A DNA stretch of 64,000 nt, from the NCBI RefSeq assembly GCF_032399705.1, contig NZ_CP135922.1, positions 4,278,001-4,342,000 on the forward strand, written 5' to 3'. Position 1 is the stretch's first letter. Each line of letters starts with the position of its first letter. The notes under the pieces were generated by a model that made no database searches, was not told the origin of the DNA, and saw only the letters and a list, made by a program, of their open reading frames with translations. Shown here one piece after another: positions 1-9,321 of this stretch. This stretch comes from Paenibacillus sp. BIC5C1. Lineage in GTDB: Bacteria > Bacillota > Bacilli > Paenibacillales > Paenibacillaceae. Made by a program: the position numbers and the translations under genes.

Positions 1-289
1 CTTTTTCTTGATCGTCTGCAGGAGCGTCGTCTTGCTCAGGAAGCTCGCCTTCAGCATCGATGATTGCAACAACTTCGCCAACGTGGCAAACTTGGCCATC
101 TTTTGCGAATACTTCTGTTACTGTGCCGTTAACCGGGCAAGGTACTTCAACGACCGCTTTGTCATTCTGTACTTCCATGATGATGTCGTCGTCAGTTACT
201 TTGTCACCGACTTTGATGTGCATCTTGATGATTTCGCCTTCGTGAAGGCCTTCGCCCAGTTCAGGGAATTTGTATTCAAATTTAGCCAA
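1..289 (-). CDS. pdhC: Dihydrolipoamide acetyltransferase E2 of pyruvate dehydrogenase, N-terminal part
   Basis: This is the E2 core subunit of the pyruvate dehydrogenase complex, which carries acetyl groups on lipoyl-lysine and passes them to CoA. Only the N-terminal lipoyl domain is in the window; the gene runs off the left edge. The start is TTG at 289, seven bases behind a strong AAGGAGG. The peptide opens MAKFEYKFPELGEG and reaches the lipoylation motif VQNDKAV, where the K is modified. It then enters an acidic, proline-containing linker of the kind that joins lipoyl and E1/E3-binding domains. It is the third gene of a pdhA-pdhB-pdhC operon, separated from pdhB by 175 bp in which I see no gene. 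An OGDH-type E2 is less likely because the E1 genes beside it are of the alpha/beta type. Confidence 0.93.
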   Translation of the reverse strand, partial: MAKFEYKFPELGEGLHEGEIIKMHIKVGDKVTDDDIIMEVQNDKAVVEVPCPVNGTVTEVFAKDGQVCHVGEVVAIIDAEGELPEQDDAPADDQEK

Positions 290-464
290 CTGAAAAACCT
301 CCTTGATTATGTCTCAATCCTGAAAACAACCCTTAACTCCAAGAAACAACCGTTACTGCTAGTGCAATAAACTGTTACTCAAGGGGCTAATGGCTGTTTA
401 CAGTGCAGCTTGCGCTGCGGTGTGGATCACCATACTGCGCCTTGCGGCATGTCAGATGATTAAA

Positions 465-1442
465 TTAGAAATTTACGACTTTGTTAACCGCAGCAACGAT
501 ACGTGCTGGGTTAGGAAGCCATGTATCTTCGATTTGTGCAAATGGATATACAGTATCCGGACCAGCTACACGCAGAACCGGTGCTTCCAAGTGCAGGATT
601 GCTTTTTCATTGATTTGGGCAATGACTTCAGCTGCAACACCTGCGCTCTTTTGAGCTTCCTGTACAACAATTGCACGGTTTGTTTTCTTAATGGAAGCAA
701 CGATAGTATCGATGTCGATCGGGCTAACCGTACGAAGGTCGATAACTTCAACTTTGATTCCTTGTTTCTCGAGTTCTTCTGCTGCTTTCACAGATGTGTG
801 AACCATCATACCGTAAGTAATGATAGTTACATCAGAACCTTCACGAACAACGTTCGCTTTGCCCAGCTCAACTGTGTAATCTTCTTCAGGTACTTCTGCA
901 CGGAATGCATGGTACAAGTTCAAGTGCTCCATGAAGAATACAGGGTCGTTGTCGCGAATAGAAGCGATCATCAGACCTTTTGCATCATAAGGGTTAGAAG
1001 GTACTACCACTTTGATACCCGGAGTTTGCGTAAGCAAACCTTCAAGGGAATCTGTGTGCAATTCTGCCGCTTTTACACCGCCACCGAATGGTGTACGGAA
1101 TACGATTGGAGAATTATATTTACCGCCGGAGCGGAAACGCATACGAGCTGCTTGAACTACCATTTGGTCAAGGGCTTCGAAGATAAAACCAACGAATTGG
1201 ATCTCGGCAACCGGACGGAAACCTTGAACACCCAAACCTACAGCCAGACCGCCAATAGCGGACTCAGCGAGTGGAGTATCAAATACACGCTCTTCGCCAA
1301 ACTCTTTTTGCAGACCTTCCGTTACACGGAAAACGCCGCCTACATTACCTACGTCTTCACCGAAAAGCAGAACGTTAGGATCACGTTTCAACTCCACGCG
1401 AAGCGCATCACGGATTGCTTCTTTCATGTTCATTTGTGCCAT
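465..1442 (-). CDS. pdhB: Pyruvate dehydrogenase E1 component subunit beta
   Basis: E1 beta pairs with E1 alpha (upstream) to decarboxylate pyruvate with thiamine diphosphate and to acetylate the E2 lipoyl group in the cytoplasm. The 325-residue length fits the family. It opens [14 protein letters not shown] and contains the typical LLFGEDVG and [10 protein letters not shown] stretches near residues 25-65. The transketolase C-terminal domain follows ([11 protein letters not shown]). I chose the ATG at 1442, 11 bases behind AAGGAGG. An upstream ATG at 1451 is only two bases from that site, and a longer frame to 1493 has no ribosome site. A branched-chain 2-oxoacid E1 beta is the main alternative. 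Confidence 0.93.
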   Translation of the reverse strand: MAQMNMKEAIRDALRVELKRDPNVLLFGEDVGNVGGVFRVTEGLQKEFGEERVFDTPLAESAIGGLAVGLGVQGFRPVAEIQFVGFIFEALDQMVVQAARMRFRSGGKYNSPIVFRTPFGGGVKAAELHTDSLEGLLTQTPGIKVVVPSNPYDAKGLMIASIRDNDPVFFMEHLNLYHAFRAEVPEEDYTVELGKANVVREGSDVTIITYGMMVHTSVKAAEELEKQGIKVEVIDLRTVSPIDIDTIVASIKKTNRAIVVQEAQKSAGVAAEVIAQINEKAILHLEAPVLRVAGPDTVYPFAQIEDTWLPNPARIVAAVNKVVNF

Positions 1443-1547
1443 TTGCTTCATTTCCTCCTTAAACATTGACAGTTCACATTTGAATTCATACATGTATACC
1501 GGGACACCGGAACCCGTCCCGGATGTTTATGCTTTATCGGAAAAAAC

Positions 1548-2615
1548 TTATTGGAAATCAGCTTTTTGCTCTTCCAAGTGCTTAGGCGTTTGTTCGAACA
1601 TGCTGTCGATCAAGCCTGAAATCGTCATTTTCTCGGTTTTTTCCGCTTTTTTGATCTCTTCGTTCACTTTTGCTTTTGCTTCTTCTTTCACACGTGCTGT
1701 ATCTTCTTCAGTCCAAAGACCTTTTTTCTCCAGATATTTAGCAAAACGCGCGATTGGATCTTTAGCATTCCACTCAGCCTCTTCTTCTTTTGTACGATAC
1801 TTGGAAGCATCGTCAGAAAGGGAGTGAGGACGGAAACGGTAAGTTACTGCTTCGATCAGAGTTGCGCCTTCGCCGTTACGACCACGTTCAGCAGCTTCCT
1901 GAACCGCTTTGATAACTGCAAAGATGTCCATACCGTCAACTTTAACACCTTTGATACCTGCCGCTACCGCTTTGTGAGCGATAGACAGAGCTGCCGTTTG
2001 TTTGGCAAAAGGAGTTGTGATGGCATAACCATTGTTTTGTACGAAGAAAATAACAGGCAATTTGTAAACACCAGCGTAGTTCAGACCTTCATAGAAGTCA
2101 CCTTCTGAAGAACCACCATCACCTGTGTACGTAATTACAACTTGTTTTTGTTTCTTCAATTTGTAACCCATAGCAATACCCATTGCGTGCAGAATTTGTG
2201 CACCAATGATGATTTGCGGCATCAATACATTAACGCCATCCGGGATTTGTCCACCATGTTGGTGTCCACGGGAGTACAGGAACGCTTGATAAAGAGGAAG
2301 TCCATGCCACACGAGTTGCGGAATGTCACGATAGCCAGGACATACAAAGTCTTCTTTTTCAATTGCAAATTCACTACCAACCATTGTAGCTTCTTGACCA
2401 GATACTGGAGCATAGAAACCAAGACGACCTTGACGGCCCAGGTTTACTGCACGGTCATCCCAAGTACGGGTAAATACCATGCGGTACATAATTTCTTTTA
2501 ATTGATCGTCGGAAAGTTTAGGCATCATGTCTTTGTTAACGATTTCGCCGTCAGGAGACAGCACGGACAGAGCTTCTACATCCTCCGTATATACTTCATA
2601 AGGAACCTTGCTCAT
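1548..2615 (-). CDS. pdhA: Pyruvate dehydrogenase E1 component subunit alpha
   Basis: This is the thiamine-diphosphate-binding half of E1 and the first gene of the pdh operon. The protein is 355 residues. It shows the classic ThDP motif, GDG at residues 165-167 and NN at 194-195. The GHQHGG segment near residue 117 and YRFRPHSLSDD near residue 270 are typical of E1 alpha and contain active-site histidines. The chosen ATG at 2615 (MSKVPYEVY) has GAGGTG about nine bases upstream; the frame stays open to 2651, but the extra residues are lysine-rich and lack a ribosome site. The gap to pdhB is about 100 bp. Transcription probably starts at the promoter at 2671-2700. Confidence 0.93.
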   Translation of the reverse strand: MSKVPYEVYTEDVEALSVLSPDGEIVNKDMMPKLSDDQLKEIMYRMVFTRTWDDRAVNLGRQGRLGFYAPVSGQEATMVGSEFAIEKEDFVCPGYRDIPQLVWHGLPLYQAFLYSRGHQHGGQIPDGVNVLMPQIIIGAQILHAMGIAMGYKLKKQKQVVITYTGDGGSSEGDFYEGLNYAGVYKLPVIFFVQNNGYAITTPFAKQTAALSIAHKAVAAGIKGVKVDGMDIFAVIKAVQEAAERGRNGEGATLIEAVTYRFRPHSLSDDASKYRTKEEEAEWNAKDPIARFAKYLEKKGLWTEEDTARVKEEAKAKVNEEIKKAEKTEKMTISGLIDSMFEQTPKHLEEQKADFQ

Positions 2616-2670
2616 TTTTTTCTTCACCTCAACAAAAAATTTGAATATCAAGTTCCGCTGTTATAATATT

Positions 2671-2700
2671 ATTATACACCTGTTTCACTGCATACGTCAA
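2671..2700 (-). promoter_or_regulatory. Sigma-A-type promoter of the pdhABC operon
   Basis: On the minus strand TTGACG (2695-2700) is followed after 18 bp by a perfect TATAAT (2671-2676). It lies 55 bp upstream of the pdhA start and points into the operon. Confidence 0.75.
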
Positions 2701-2870
2701 AGATATCCGTAATTTTTTTATGTTTCCTTCCGGATTGTATGTATAACAGGGGCTTAATATTGGTATAACAGCATAATACATGTTTGCGTATTTGACCTAT
2801 CCCCGCACAAGGTTAATCTTACCGTATTGCGCGGTCGAATGCAAAAATTAACCGAGAAAGGTGACGTTTT

Positions 2871-3605
2871 ATGACGGATTCCCGCTATTTGAAACGCACG
2901 ATTGTGAAGGAAGAGATTGAGAGCCGCTATCTCGGAGAGAAGCGCACACTACGAATTTATCTTCCCCCTGGCTATAACGAATTGTTATCCTACCCTGTCG
3001 TTTATTGTCAGGATGGTGAAGAATTTTTCAACTTTGGACGTATCGCCACCACTGCCAACCGTATCATTCTCGACGAAGGAGCCGAACCTTTCATTATAGT
3101 AGGAGTTCAGGTGGACGTGTCGGTAAGAACTCAGGAATATGCCCCTTTCGGGGATCGGTTCAAGGCATATACATCATGCTTCGCTGAAGAGATTATTCCC
3201 TATGTAGAAGAGAAATATCCTGTTCGCCGCTCTCCGCAGGAACGTGTTCTTGCCGGAGACTCGCTGGGTGGCAGCGTTTCGCTTCATCTTGCTCTGCTTT
3301 ATCCGGACCTGTTCACACGTGTCATCAGCATGTCTGGAGCTTACTACTCCGCTTCCCAGGAGATCTACGCTGCAGCTGAAGACTTGTCCTGGTTGTCGAT
3401 CTGGATGATTGTTGGTTTGCAGGAGACTGCATTTGAAGCCGACACCGGCACGTATGACTTTGTTCAATTAAACCGGGATACCCGTGATTTGCTGGAAAAA
3501 CGAGGTGCGCTTGTCTCCTATCAGGAGAAAGATGGGCATCACCAATGGGGATTCTGGCAAAAGGAACTGCCGGAAGCATTGCTATACTTTCTTCAGGAAA
3601 ATTAA
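2871..3605 (+). CDS. Putative alpha/beta-hydrolase esterase, enterochelin-esterase-like family
   Basis: This 244-residue protein belongs to the esterase D/enterochelin esterase-like branch of the alpha/beta hydrolases. The nucleophile elbow GDSLGGS is at residues 129-135 (Ser131). YPVVYCQDGEEFF near residues 41-53 is the usual first strand and oxyanion region, and GHHQWGFW near residue 221 supplies the catalytic histidine. There is no signal peptide, so it should be cytoplasmic. The start is supported by GAAAGGTGA upstream. It is divergent from pdhA and ends in its own terminator. The substrate cannot be told from sequence; siderophore esters and xenobiotic esters are both possible. Confidence 0.8.
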   Translation: MTDSRYLKRTIVKEEIESRYLGEKRTLRIYLPPGYNELLSYPVVYCQDGEEFFNFGRIATTANRIILDEGAEPFIIVGVQVDVSVRTQEYAPFGDRFKAYTSCFAEEIIPYVEEKYPVRRSPQERVLAGDSLGGSVSLHLALLYPDLFTRVISMSGAYYSASQEIYAAAEDLSWLSIWMIVGLQETAFEADTGTYDFVQLNRDTRDLLEKRGALVSYQEKDGHHQWGFWQKELPEALLYFLQEN

Positions 3606-3618
3606 TATCATTGAACAC

Positions 3619-3644
3619 GGCGGCTGAAATGCCGCTTTTGTTTT
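3619..3644 (+). terminator. Rho-independent terminator of the esterase gene
   Basis: A GCGGC/GCCGC stem with a six-base loop is followed by TTTTGTTTT, just after the stop codon. Confidence 0.7.
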
Positions 3645-3675
3645 ACAACTTTATGATACCGCTTACATTAACACT

Positions 3676-3701
3676 CAAAAAAGAAGCAGGTTCTCCTGCT
3701 T
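3676..3701 (-). terminator. Terminator of the phosphatase/TRIC operon
   Basis: On the minus strand an AAGCAGG/CCTGCTT stem is followed by TTTTTT. It lies about 60 bp past the phosphatase stop. Confidence 0.6.
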
Positions 3702-3761
3702 GTCCGTTCCAGCTTCTTCTCTTATAGCACACTTGTCATTCCAAGCAAATATAACTGATTG

Positions 3762-4232
3762 TTACATCAATGAATATTCCTTTTCAATCCGATCCAGCAA
3801 GACGTCGCAACCTGCATCAACCAGCCTGTAGACTTCTTCAAAATTGCCCGTATAATACGGGTCGGGTACTTCACGAAGCGTCTCGTCTGGCAGCAGATCC
3901 ATCATTTTGATAATTTCCGCATCTTCACCGCCCGTTACACTTCTTACATTAGCTGCGTTGGAATCATCCATGCATATAATGTAATTAAATTGTGTGAAGT
4001 CTGCACTTTCAAATTGTCTTGCTGCCATATTGGCATAAGAAATTTGATATGAATCCAGCAAGGATCGAGTCCCCTCATGCGGAGGTTTGCCAACATGCCA
4101 ATCTCCTGTTCCTGCCGAGTCCACAGAAATCTGATGGTCAAGCCCTCTTTCACTCACTTTATGACGGAGAACAGCCTCAGCCATCGGTGAGCGACAAATG
4201 TTACCCAAACATACAAATAAAACGTTAATCAT
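3762..4232 (-). CDS. Low-molecular-weight protein-tyrosine/arginine phosphatase
   Basis: This 156-residue enzyme has the family signature at its N-terminus: Cys8-X5-Arg14 within VCLGNICRSPM. The conserved general-acid motif DPYYTG is near residue 122. Family members (YwlE, YfkJ, Wzb) remove phosphate from tyrosine or arginine through a cysteinyl-phosphate intermediate. Without exopolysaccharide genes nearby a Wzb-type role is less likely, but substrate choice between pTyr and pArg cannot be read from sequence. It follows the TRIC gene by a single base and is probably co-transcribed with it. Confidence 0.9.
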   Translation of the reverse strand: MINVLFVCLGNICRSPMAEAVLRHKVSERGLDHQISVDSAGTGDWHVGKPPHEGTRSLLDSYQISYANMAARQFESADFTQFNYIICMDDSNAANVRSVTGGEDAEIIKMMDLLPDETLREVPDPYYTGNFEEVYRLVDAGCDVLLDRIEKEYSLM

Positions 4233-4233
4233 G

Positions 4234-4908
4234 TTATTCCCCCTTACTCAAAGTGCGGTTAAGTGGCGCCGGTGCTGTCTGAGGTTTAACATTCTCCGTT
4301 TGTACCAGGGAACGACGGGGCAGCTTCCATTTATAATGAACAGAACACATCCGGAAGAATACAACTGCTGCGAAACATATTAACAGTCCGGCGTTAGTTG
4401 TAAACCATCCCATACCTATGGCAAAACCAGCTGTTATTGCCCACACGGCATAAATTTCATCGCGCAGCACCAATGGTTTCCTGCCAGCAAGCAGGTCACG
4501 AATGATACCTCCGCCTATACCGGTCATCACAGCAGCTACAATAACTGCACTAATGGGATGTCCCATATTGGTCGCATATAACGCCCCTTGAATCGCAAAT
4601 GCTGCAAGTCCGATCGCATCGAACAGCGCTTCTGTCCGCTTCCAGTGACTAATCCACTTAAGAGGTAGTACAAATGCAATCGCTACAGAAATAAGGGCGA
4701 GCATAATCAGCATTCCCTGGCTCCACAGCATGGTTACGGGTACACCAATGAGTACATTACGAATGACTCCACCTCCAAATGCAGTCACGAGACCCAGCAC
4801 AAGCACGCCCAAAATGTCATACTCCTCTTCCATTGCCACGAAAGCTCCGGACATTGCAAATGCGATGGTACCTATAATGCTGAATACTTCAAAAATGTGC
4901 AAGTCCAA
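4234..4908 (-). CDS. TRIC-type cation channel family membrane protein (UPF0126/YvgT-like)
   Basis: A polytopic membrane protein with about seven hydrophobic helices and the twin glycine-rich repeats of the family: AFGGGVIRNVLIG near residue 45 and GIGGGIIRDLLAG near residue 130. Prokaryotic members form trimeric monovalent-cation channels; the physiological role here is unknown. Start choice is uncertain. The frame can begin with TTG at 4917, but GTGAGG is then too close; TTG at 4908 leaves about eight bases and gives the usual short N-terminus (MDLHIFEVF). It is the first gene of a two-gene operon with the phosphatase. Confidence 0.85.
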   Translation of the reverse strand: MDLHIFEVFSIIGTIAFAMSGAFVAMEEEYDILGVLVLGLVTAFGGGVIRNVLIGVPVTMLWSQGMLIMLALISVAIAFVLPLKWISHWKRTEALFDAIGLAAFAIQGALYATNMGHPISAVIVAAVMTGIGGGIIRDLLAGRKPLVLRDEIYAVWAITAGFAIGMGWFTTNAGLLICFAAVVFFRMCSVHYKWKLPRRSLVQTENVKPQTAPAPLNRTLSKGE

Positions 4909-5089
4909 CCTGTTCAAACCTCACTTTTCAAGTCATCTCCATGTCGCTCTACCCATTGTATCCGCGCATGCCGAAATTGTGCAACCACATTTTGTAGATT
5001 ATACTGGTTTTGTGAATGATTTTTGCATCATTCTAACACCTCATATAGAAGTGAATTGTTTCTTTATTGATTAGGAAGGATGAAATAGA

Positions 5090-5731
5090 ATGACGAAGAA
5101 GCGAATTGTTATTTTTACAGGCGGGCACCTCTCTCCCCGATTTCTAAAAGAAATCGGTAAGGATGACATCATTATCGCAGCAGATCGCGGGGCATTATTC
5201 TTAATAGAAAACGGAATTCAGCCACACATCGCAGTAGGAGATTTTGATTCCATTACCGAGCAGGAACGGGAACGTGTACAAGATAACAGCGAACGGATAA
5301 TCACCTGCGATCCTGTACATAAGGATTTGACAGATACCGAGATGGCATTTGAAACAGCATTGGATCTTGAGCCTACTGACATTCTTATGCTGGGCGCAAC
5401 GGGCACTCGCATGGATCATACACTGGCTAACGTACATATTATGGTCCGCGCTATGCAGCATCATATTTCCTGTACTTTGCAGGATGAACACAATTATATG
5501 ATGCTAACGACCTCCCAAGCTTTTGTGGAAGACCGTGGATATGAGTACATCTCTCTCCTCCCACTCACTAATGAAGTAACAGGTATTACACTGGAAGGTT
5601 TCATGTACCCGCTAGATCACGCAACTATACGCATGGGACAATCTTTGGGGATTAGCAACAAACTGCTCGGCAAATCTGGCACCGTCTCGATCGATAGTGG
5701 GTTATTACTCATTATTCAGAGCAAAGATTAA
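5090..5731 (+). CDS. thiN: Thiamine pyrophosphokinase
   Basis: This enzyme transfers pyrophosphate from ATP to thiamine to make the cofactor TPP. The 213-residue protein has the family motifs AADRGALFLI and VGDFDS in the first third and GATGTRMDHTLAN near residue 105. The C-terminal beta domain binds thiamine. AGGAAGGA precedes the ATG. It is monocistronic, with a strong terminator after it and no TPP riboswitch in front, unlike the thi operon 2 kb away. It allows salvage of thiamine; PDH encoded next door needs its product. Confidence 0.92.
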   Translation: MTKKRIVIFTGGHLSPRFLKEIGKDDIIIAADRGALFLIENGIQPHIAVGDFDSITEQERERVQDNSERIITCDPVHKDLTDTEMAFETALDLEPTDILMLGATGTRMDHTLANVHIMVRAMQHHISCTLQDEHNYMMLTTSQAFVEDRGYEYISLLPLTNEVTGITLEGFMYPLDHATIRMGQSLGISNKLLGKSGTVSIDSGLLLIIQSKD

Positions 5732-5800
5732 CCTTTCGTCTAAACTTATTACGTTTTTGTAACCAATAATTTAGCCTGATAATAAACGTATAAAACAACA

Positions 5801-5829
5801 AATACCCTTGATATATCAAGGGTATTTTC
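5801..5829 (+). terminator. Terminator of thiN
   Basis: A perfect 11-bp stem (AATACCCTTGA and complement) is followed by TTT. Confidence 0.8.
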
Positions 5830-5962
5830 TATGGTTGTAACAATAAAGATTCGTCAATGATTAATTTTTTGACATTTTTAATGGTATTTTAATAAACAAA
5901 CCCAAACCATTGAGGCCCTAAGGATGATGAGGTTTCATCCAATTTCTAGGCTGTTACAAAGC

Positions 5963-5971
5963 TGTTATACT
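5963..5971 (+). promoter_or_regulatory. Extended -10 promoter of the NlpC/P60 gene
   Basis: TG-T-TATACT at 5963-5971 is an exact extended -10. The -35 region 17 bp upstream (TTTCTA) is poor, as is usual for this class. It would give a leader of about 36 nt to the ATG at 6014. Confidence 0.5.
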
Positions 5972-6013
5972 CGCTCTAGCAACTAAACGAAAACGAATTT
6001 TGGAGGTACTCAC

Positions 6014-6514
6014 ATGAAAACAAACATCTTTGTCCAAAAGGCCGTAACCGTCGGGTTGTGCGCTACACTAGGTTTTGGAGCTGTATTAATGACAAATGCA
6101 CCTGTTGCACAGGCAGCAAGCGCTTCTGTATCCACAGGACAACAAATCGTGAATTATGGTAAAACCTTTACAGGAACTCCATATAAATTTGGCGCGTCAA
6201 CTTCTACAACCAAAAATTTTGACTGCTCTTCTTTTATGAAATACATCTTTAAAAAGTATGGTGTTGATTTGCCGCGTACATCCGTTCAGCAATCCAAAGA
6301 AGGCGTAGCTGTGTCTAAAGCAAATCTACGCGTTGGAGATCTGGTCTTCTTTTCTAGCGGTAGTCGCTCTACAGGCTCCAATATTACTCACGTAGGCGTA
6401 TATGCAGGCGACGGAAAAGTGCTGCACACGTACGGATCACCAGGTGTTACTCTTTCCGACTTGAACTCGGGCAACTGGAAAAAAACATATATTAAAGCTC
6501 GCCGCGTACTGTAG
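6014..6514 (+). CDS. Secreted NlpC/P60 cell-wall endopeptidase
   Basis: The 166-residue protein has a Sec signal peptide: basic start, hydrophobic stretch to about residue 26 and a likely cut after AQA at 33-35. A single NlpC/P60 domain follows. Catalytic Cys71 is in FDCSSFM and His126 in ITHVGVY; His138 (VLHTYG) fits the third polar residue. Such enzymes cut the D-Glu to diamino-acid bond of peptidoglycan stem peptides. There is no LysM, SH3 or other wall-binding domain, so it is probably a freely secreted minimal hydrolase. A strong TGGAGG ribosome site precedes the ATG and a terminator follows. Confidence 0.9.
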   Translation: MKTNIFVQKAVTVGLCATLGFGAVLMTNAPVAQAASASVSTGQQIVNYGKTFTGTPYKFGASTSTTKNFDCSSFMKYIFKKYGVDLPRTSVQQSKEGVAVSKANLRVGDLVFFSSGSRSTGSNITHVGVYAGDGKVLHTYGSPGVTLSDLNSGNWKKTYIKARRVL

Positions 6515-6542
6515 CTCATATTTTGAATACAACAAAGCGATT

Positions 6543-6573
6543 GGGGCCGGATCTAGTGATCCGGTCCTTTTAT
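6543..6573 (+). terminator. Terminator of the NlpC/P60 gene
   Basis: The GGCCGGATC/GATCCGGTCC stem with a TAGT loop is followed by TTTTATATTT. Confidence 0.8.
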
Positions 6574-6653
6574 ATTTACCCCATAAATTTCTCTGTCCAA
6601 ACTGGAATTATATGGAGGAAGGGCAAGCGTTAGGCACAGCGATACAACCTCTT

Positions 6654-7343
6654 TTATTGGGTATGAAGCATATAACCGATGCCACGGACGGTATGAATTA
6701 ATTTGATACTCCTCCCCTTATCCACCTTCACCCGTAAATGTTTGATATACACATCCACCACATTGGTATCCATTGCAAAATCATATCCCCATACTTCCCT
6801 TAAAATAACGCTCCGGGGACATGCCTCGTTCACATGACGGGCCAAAAATTCCAGCAATTCGTATTCTTTCGGAGTCAATATCAGATATTCGCCTGCACGA
6901 CTTACACGACGTGAACGCAGATTGACCTTGAGATCATGCACTACAATGACTTCTTCGTCTTCTTGTGAAACATGCGAGAACACGCGTAATAAATTTCGAA
7001 TTCTGGCCATCATCACATTACCGTGAATAGGTGCTTCCATCACATCATTAGCGCCGTAATCGAGTAATTCCACAATTAATTCAGGCGATATCTTGGGAGT
7101 TATCACAAGTAAAGGAGAAGTGACTCCTATGTGCACAAAAGACTCTAGTCCATGTTTCAGGGTATCTTCATGACATCCTTCATTCATTAAAATGATCATA
7201 TTGAGATTCGTGAGCGTTAATTCAGAAAGACGGTTCAGATCTGCCCACTCCATTTGCTCGACCTGATACCCTTCAGCACACAATATGCCTTGAATAAAAG
7301 AAACCAGATCTCCCTTGCCAACCAGTAATATGGAAGTTTTCAT
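6654..7343 (-). CDS. Orphan OmpR/PhoB-type response regulator with a degenerate receiver domain
   Basis: A 229-residue two-domain regulator. Residues 1-120 fold like a receiver by pattern, but the acidic pair expected near residue 9 is replaced by GKGD. The strand that normally ends in the phosphoacceptor Asp reads MIILMNEG near residues 49-56, and the terminal KPF is replaced by APIHG. Residues 130-229 are a typical winged-helix DNA-binding domain (LTPKEYELLEFL, VVDVYIKHLRVKV, IHTVRGIGYML). No histidine kinase is adjacent. It should bind DNA but is probably not controlled by aspartyl phosphorylation. Confidence 0.85.
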   Translation of the reverse strand: MKTSILLVGKGDLVSFIQGILCAEGYQVEQMEWADLNRLSELTLTNLNMIILMNEGCHEDTLKHGLESFVHIGVTSPLLVITPKISPELIVELLDYGANDVMEAPIHGNVMMARIRNLLRVFSHVSQEDEEVIVVHDLKVNLRSRRVSRAGEYLILTPKEYELLEFLARHVNEACPRSVILREVWGYDFAMDTNVVDVYIKHLRVKVDKGRSIKLIHTVRGIGYMLHTQ

Positions 7344-7450
7344 TTTTTCACCCGGCCTGTCTCATACGCTGCTACATTTATTGGTTTAAACTACTTTTAA
7401 TCCCCACATGTGCATCGCAGCATTGTTGTATGTTTATCATGCCGTAAAAT

Positions 7451-7481
7451 GAAAAAGTCCATTCCCGGAAGGAACGGACTC
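7451..7481 (-). terminator. Terminator of the thi operon
   Basis: On the minus strand a GTCCGTTCC/GGGAATGGAC stem with a short loop is followed by TTTTTCATTTT, about 25 bp past thiF. Confidence 0.75.
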
Positions 7482-7504
7482 AGAACACTCATTTGTTTTT
7501 TTCT

Positions 7505-8554
7505 TTAACCAAAGTACCGGTGAACCAGCGTACGCGCCTCTGCCGTGTCTTTTGTTCCATGAACAAGGACGCGCCCATCCTGAAAAATGACCATCCTGTG
7601 ACCCCCAGTTGTAAAAGAAACCAAAAACGGATTAGCCTCCACGTGGCCTTCATCCAGCTTACCGAGGCGATCAGCCGTATGCTGTAGATCCAGATTCATT
7701 CGCCGTGAAGGGCGAATCTGTACCGTATCTCTACCGCATAACACGTCTGTTTTTTCCAAGTTTGAAGAAGAGAGGTACGGATAGCTAGCCTTTACTCCGC
7801 AGGAAGGACAGTCTTCTTTTCGGGCACCGTCGACGTTAATGGCTATGTATTCGTTTCTCCACACATCGAATGATAACAACTTGCGTCTCAGTGCACCTGC
7901 ATTGCCACTAAGTAACTTCATCGCTTCCGCAGTCTGATTAGCCGTAACCATCTGCACTGCCTGAGGGATAATGCCTGACGTATCACATGTATCCCCACCT
8001 AAAGGAACCTCACCCAACAAACAGTTTAAACAAGGTGTTTCTCCAGGCAGAAACGTGTAGGTAATTCCATAACTGCCCACACATCCGCCGTAAATCCACG
8101 GAATACGATACTTTTGAGACATATCATTTATTAATAGCCGGGTATCAAAATTATCTGTGGCATCCATGATCAAGTCTGCGTTCTGAACCAGTTCCTCCAG
8201 CTCGTCTACTCTGACGTCCATCACTTTACCTACAACCTCAACGGTAGAATTAATGTCAGAAAGGCGCTTTTTTGCAGCCATCGCTTTGGGCATTCGCTGA
8301 ATGGCGTCTTCCTCTATATATAATTGTTGTCGCTGTAGATTGCTCCATTCCACATAGTCACGATCTGCAATGGTAATATGGCCAATTCCTGAACGTACCA
8401 GTGTTTCAGCAATGCCCGTACCAAGCGCGCCCGCTCCAACAATTAATACTCTGCTGTTATTCAATCTATGCTGACCTTCCTTACCAATAGGTGCATACCG
8501 TTCCTGTCTGGAATAGCGGTCTCCCTGTTCAGAAGATTGTGTCTGATTAGTCAT
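7505..8554 (-). CDS. thiF: ThiF/MoeB-type adenylyltransferase for the sulfur carrier ThiS
   Basis: ThiF activates the C-terminal glycine of ThiS by adenylation so that sulfur can be loaded for thiazole synthesis. The 349-residue protein has the nucleotide-binding [11 protein letters not shown] near residue 43 and the DATDNFDTR motif near 130. Two zinc-binding pairs are visible, CLNC (about 175) and CPSC (about 247). The C-terminal 90 residues look like a reduced rhodanese/MoeZ-type extension. Overlap with thiG by four bases and position directly after thiSG fix the role; MoeB is the alternative by sequence alone. Confidence 0.9.
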   Translation of the reverse strand: MTNQTQSSEQGDRYSRQERYAPIGKEGQHRLNNSRVLIVGAGALGTGIAETLVRSGIGHITIADRDYVEWSNLQRQQLYIEEDAIQRMPKAMAAKKRLSDINSTVEVVGKVMDVRVDELEELVQNADLIMDATDNFDTRLLINDMSQKYRIPWIYGGCVGSYGITYTFLPGETPCLNCLLGEVPLGGDTCDTSGIIPQAVQMVTANQTAEAMKLLSGNAGALRRKLLSFDVWRNEYIAINVDGARKEDCPSCGVKASYPYLSSSNLEKTDVLCGRDTVQIRPSRRMNLDLQHTADRLGKLDEGHVEANPFLVSFTTGGHRMVIFQDGRVLVHGTKDTAEARTLVHRYFG

Positions 8555-9318
8555 GTATGAACCATTCCTTCCGCGGGACTGCTCGCTGCTGCATAGCGCT
8601 TAACTGGAATCATGCCTGCCTCATAAGCCAGTCTGCCTGCTTCAACCCCCATCCGCATTGCCTTCGCCATCTTCACCGGATCTCCAGATCCAGAAACAGC
8701 CGTATTCAACAATACACCGTCAGCTCCCAGCTCCAGCGCATGAGCAGCATCTTTAGGTGCACGAAGTCCTGCATCCACAATAACAGGAACAACGGCTTGT
8801 TCAATAATGATCTCCAGGTTATAGGGATTAATAATCCCTCTTCCCGCCCCTATCGGTGAAGCCCCAGGCATAACAGCGTGTACGCCGAGTAGTTGTAATC
8901 GCTTGGCCAAAATAACATCGTCTGAAATATAAGGCAGTACCGTAAAGCCCTTTTCAAGCAGGATCTCGCAAGCTTTATATGTTTCAATCGGGTCAGGAAG
9001 CAGTGTGATTCCATCGCCGATAACTTCTACTTTTATCATATCACAAAGTCCTGATGCTCGAGCAAGCTCTGCGATTCGCACAGCTTCCTCTGCTGTTGAA
9101 GCACCCGCTGTATTGGGAAGCAGGGTATACTTTTTCAAATCCAGTGTGTCCAGAAAGTGCTGTTTGTGACGATCTTCCAGATTCAATCGCCGAACTGCAA
9201 ACGTTAAAACTTCCGTGCCTGAGGCCTCAACCGCCTTGCTCTGCACTTCCAAGTCCGAAAATTTGCCCGTACCCAACAGCAATCTAGATTCAAACGCATA
9301 ATTTCCAATCCTCAACAT
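8551..9318 (-). CDS. thiG: Thiazole synthase
   Basis: ThiG builds the thiazole phosphate of thiamine from deoxyxylulose phosphate, dehydroglycine and sulfur from ThiS thiocarboxylate. The 255-residue TIM-barrel protein contains [12 protein letters not shown] at the N-terminus. The Schiff-base lysine is in MIKVEVIGD, and the C-terminal phosphate-binding region is [19 protein letters not shown]. It sits three bases after thiS and overlaps thiF, so the genes are probably translationally coupled. Confidence 0.95.
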   Translation of the reverse strand: MLRIGNYAFESRLLLGTGKFSDLEVQSKAVEASGTEVLTFAVRRLNLEDRHKQHFLDTLDLKKYTLLPNTAGASTAEEAVRIAELARASGLCDMIKVEVIGDGITLLPDPIETYKACEILLEKGFTVLPYISDDVILAKRLQLLGVHAVMPGASPIGAGRGIINPYNLEIIIEQAVVPVIVDAGLRAPKDAAHALELGADGVLLNTAVSGSGDPVKMAKAMRMGVEAGRLAYEAGMIPVKRYAAASSPAEGMVHT

Positions 9319-9321
9319 AAT

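Noticed and set aside
390..1469. A 359-codon plus-strand frame opposite pdhB
   Set aside because: It is the antisense shadow of a well supported gene; composition (many Cys, Asn, Arg) is not protein-like and it has no ribosome site.
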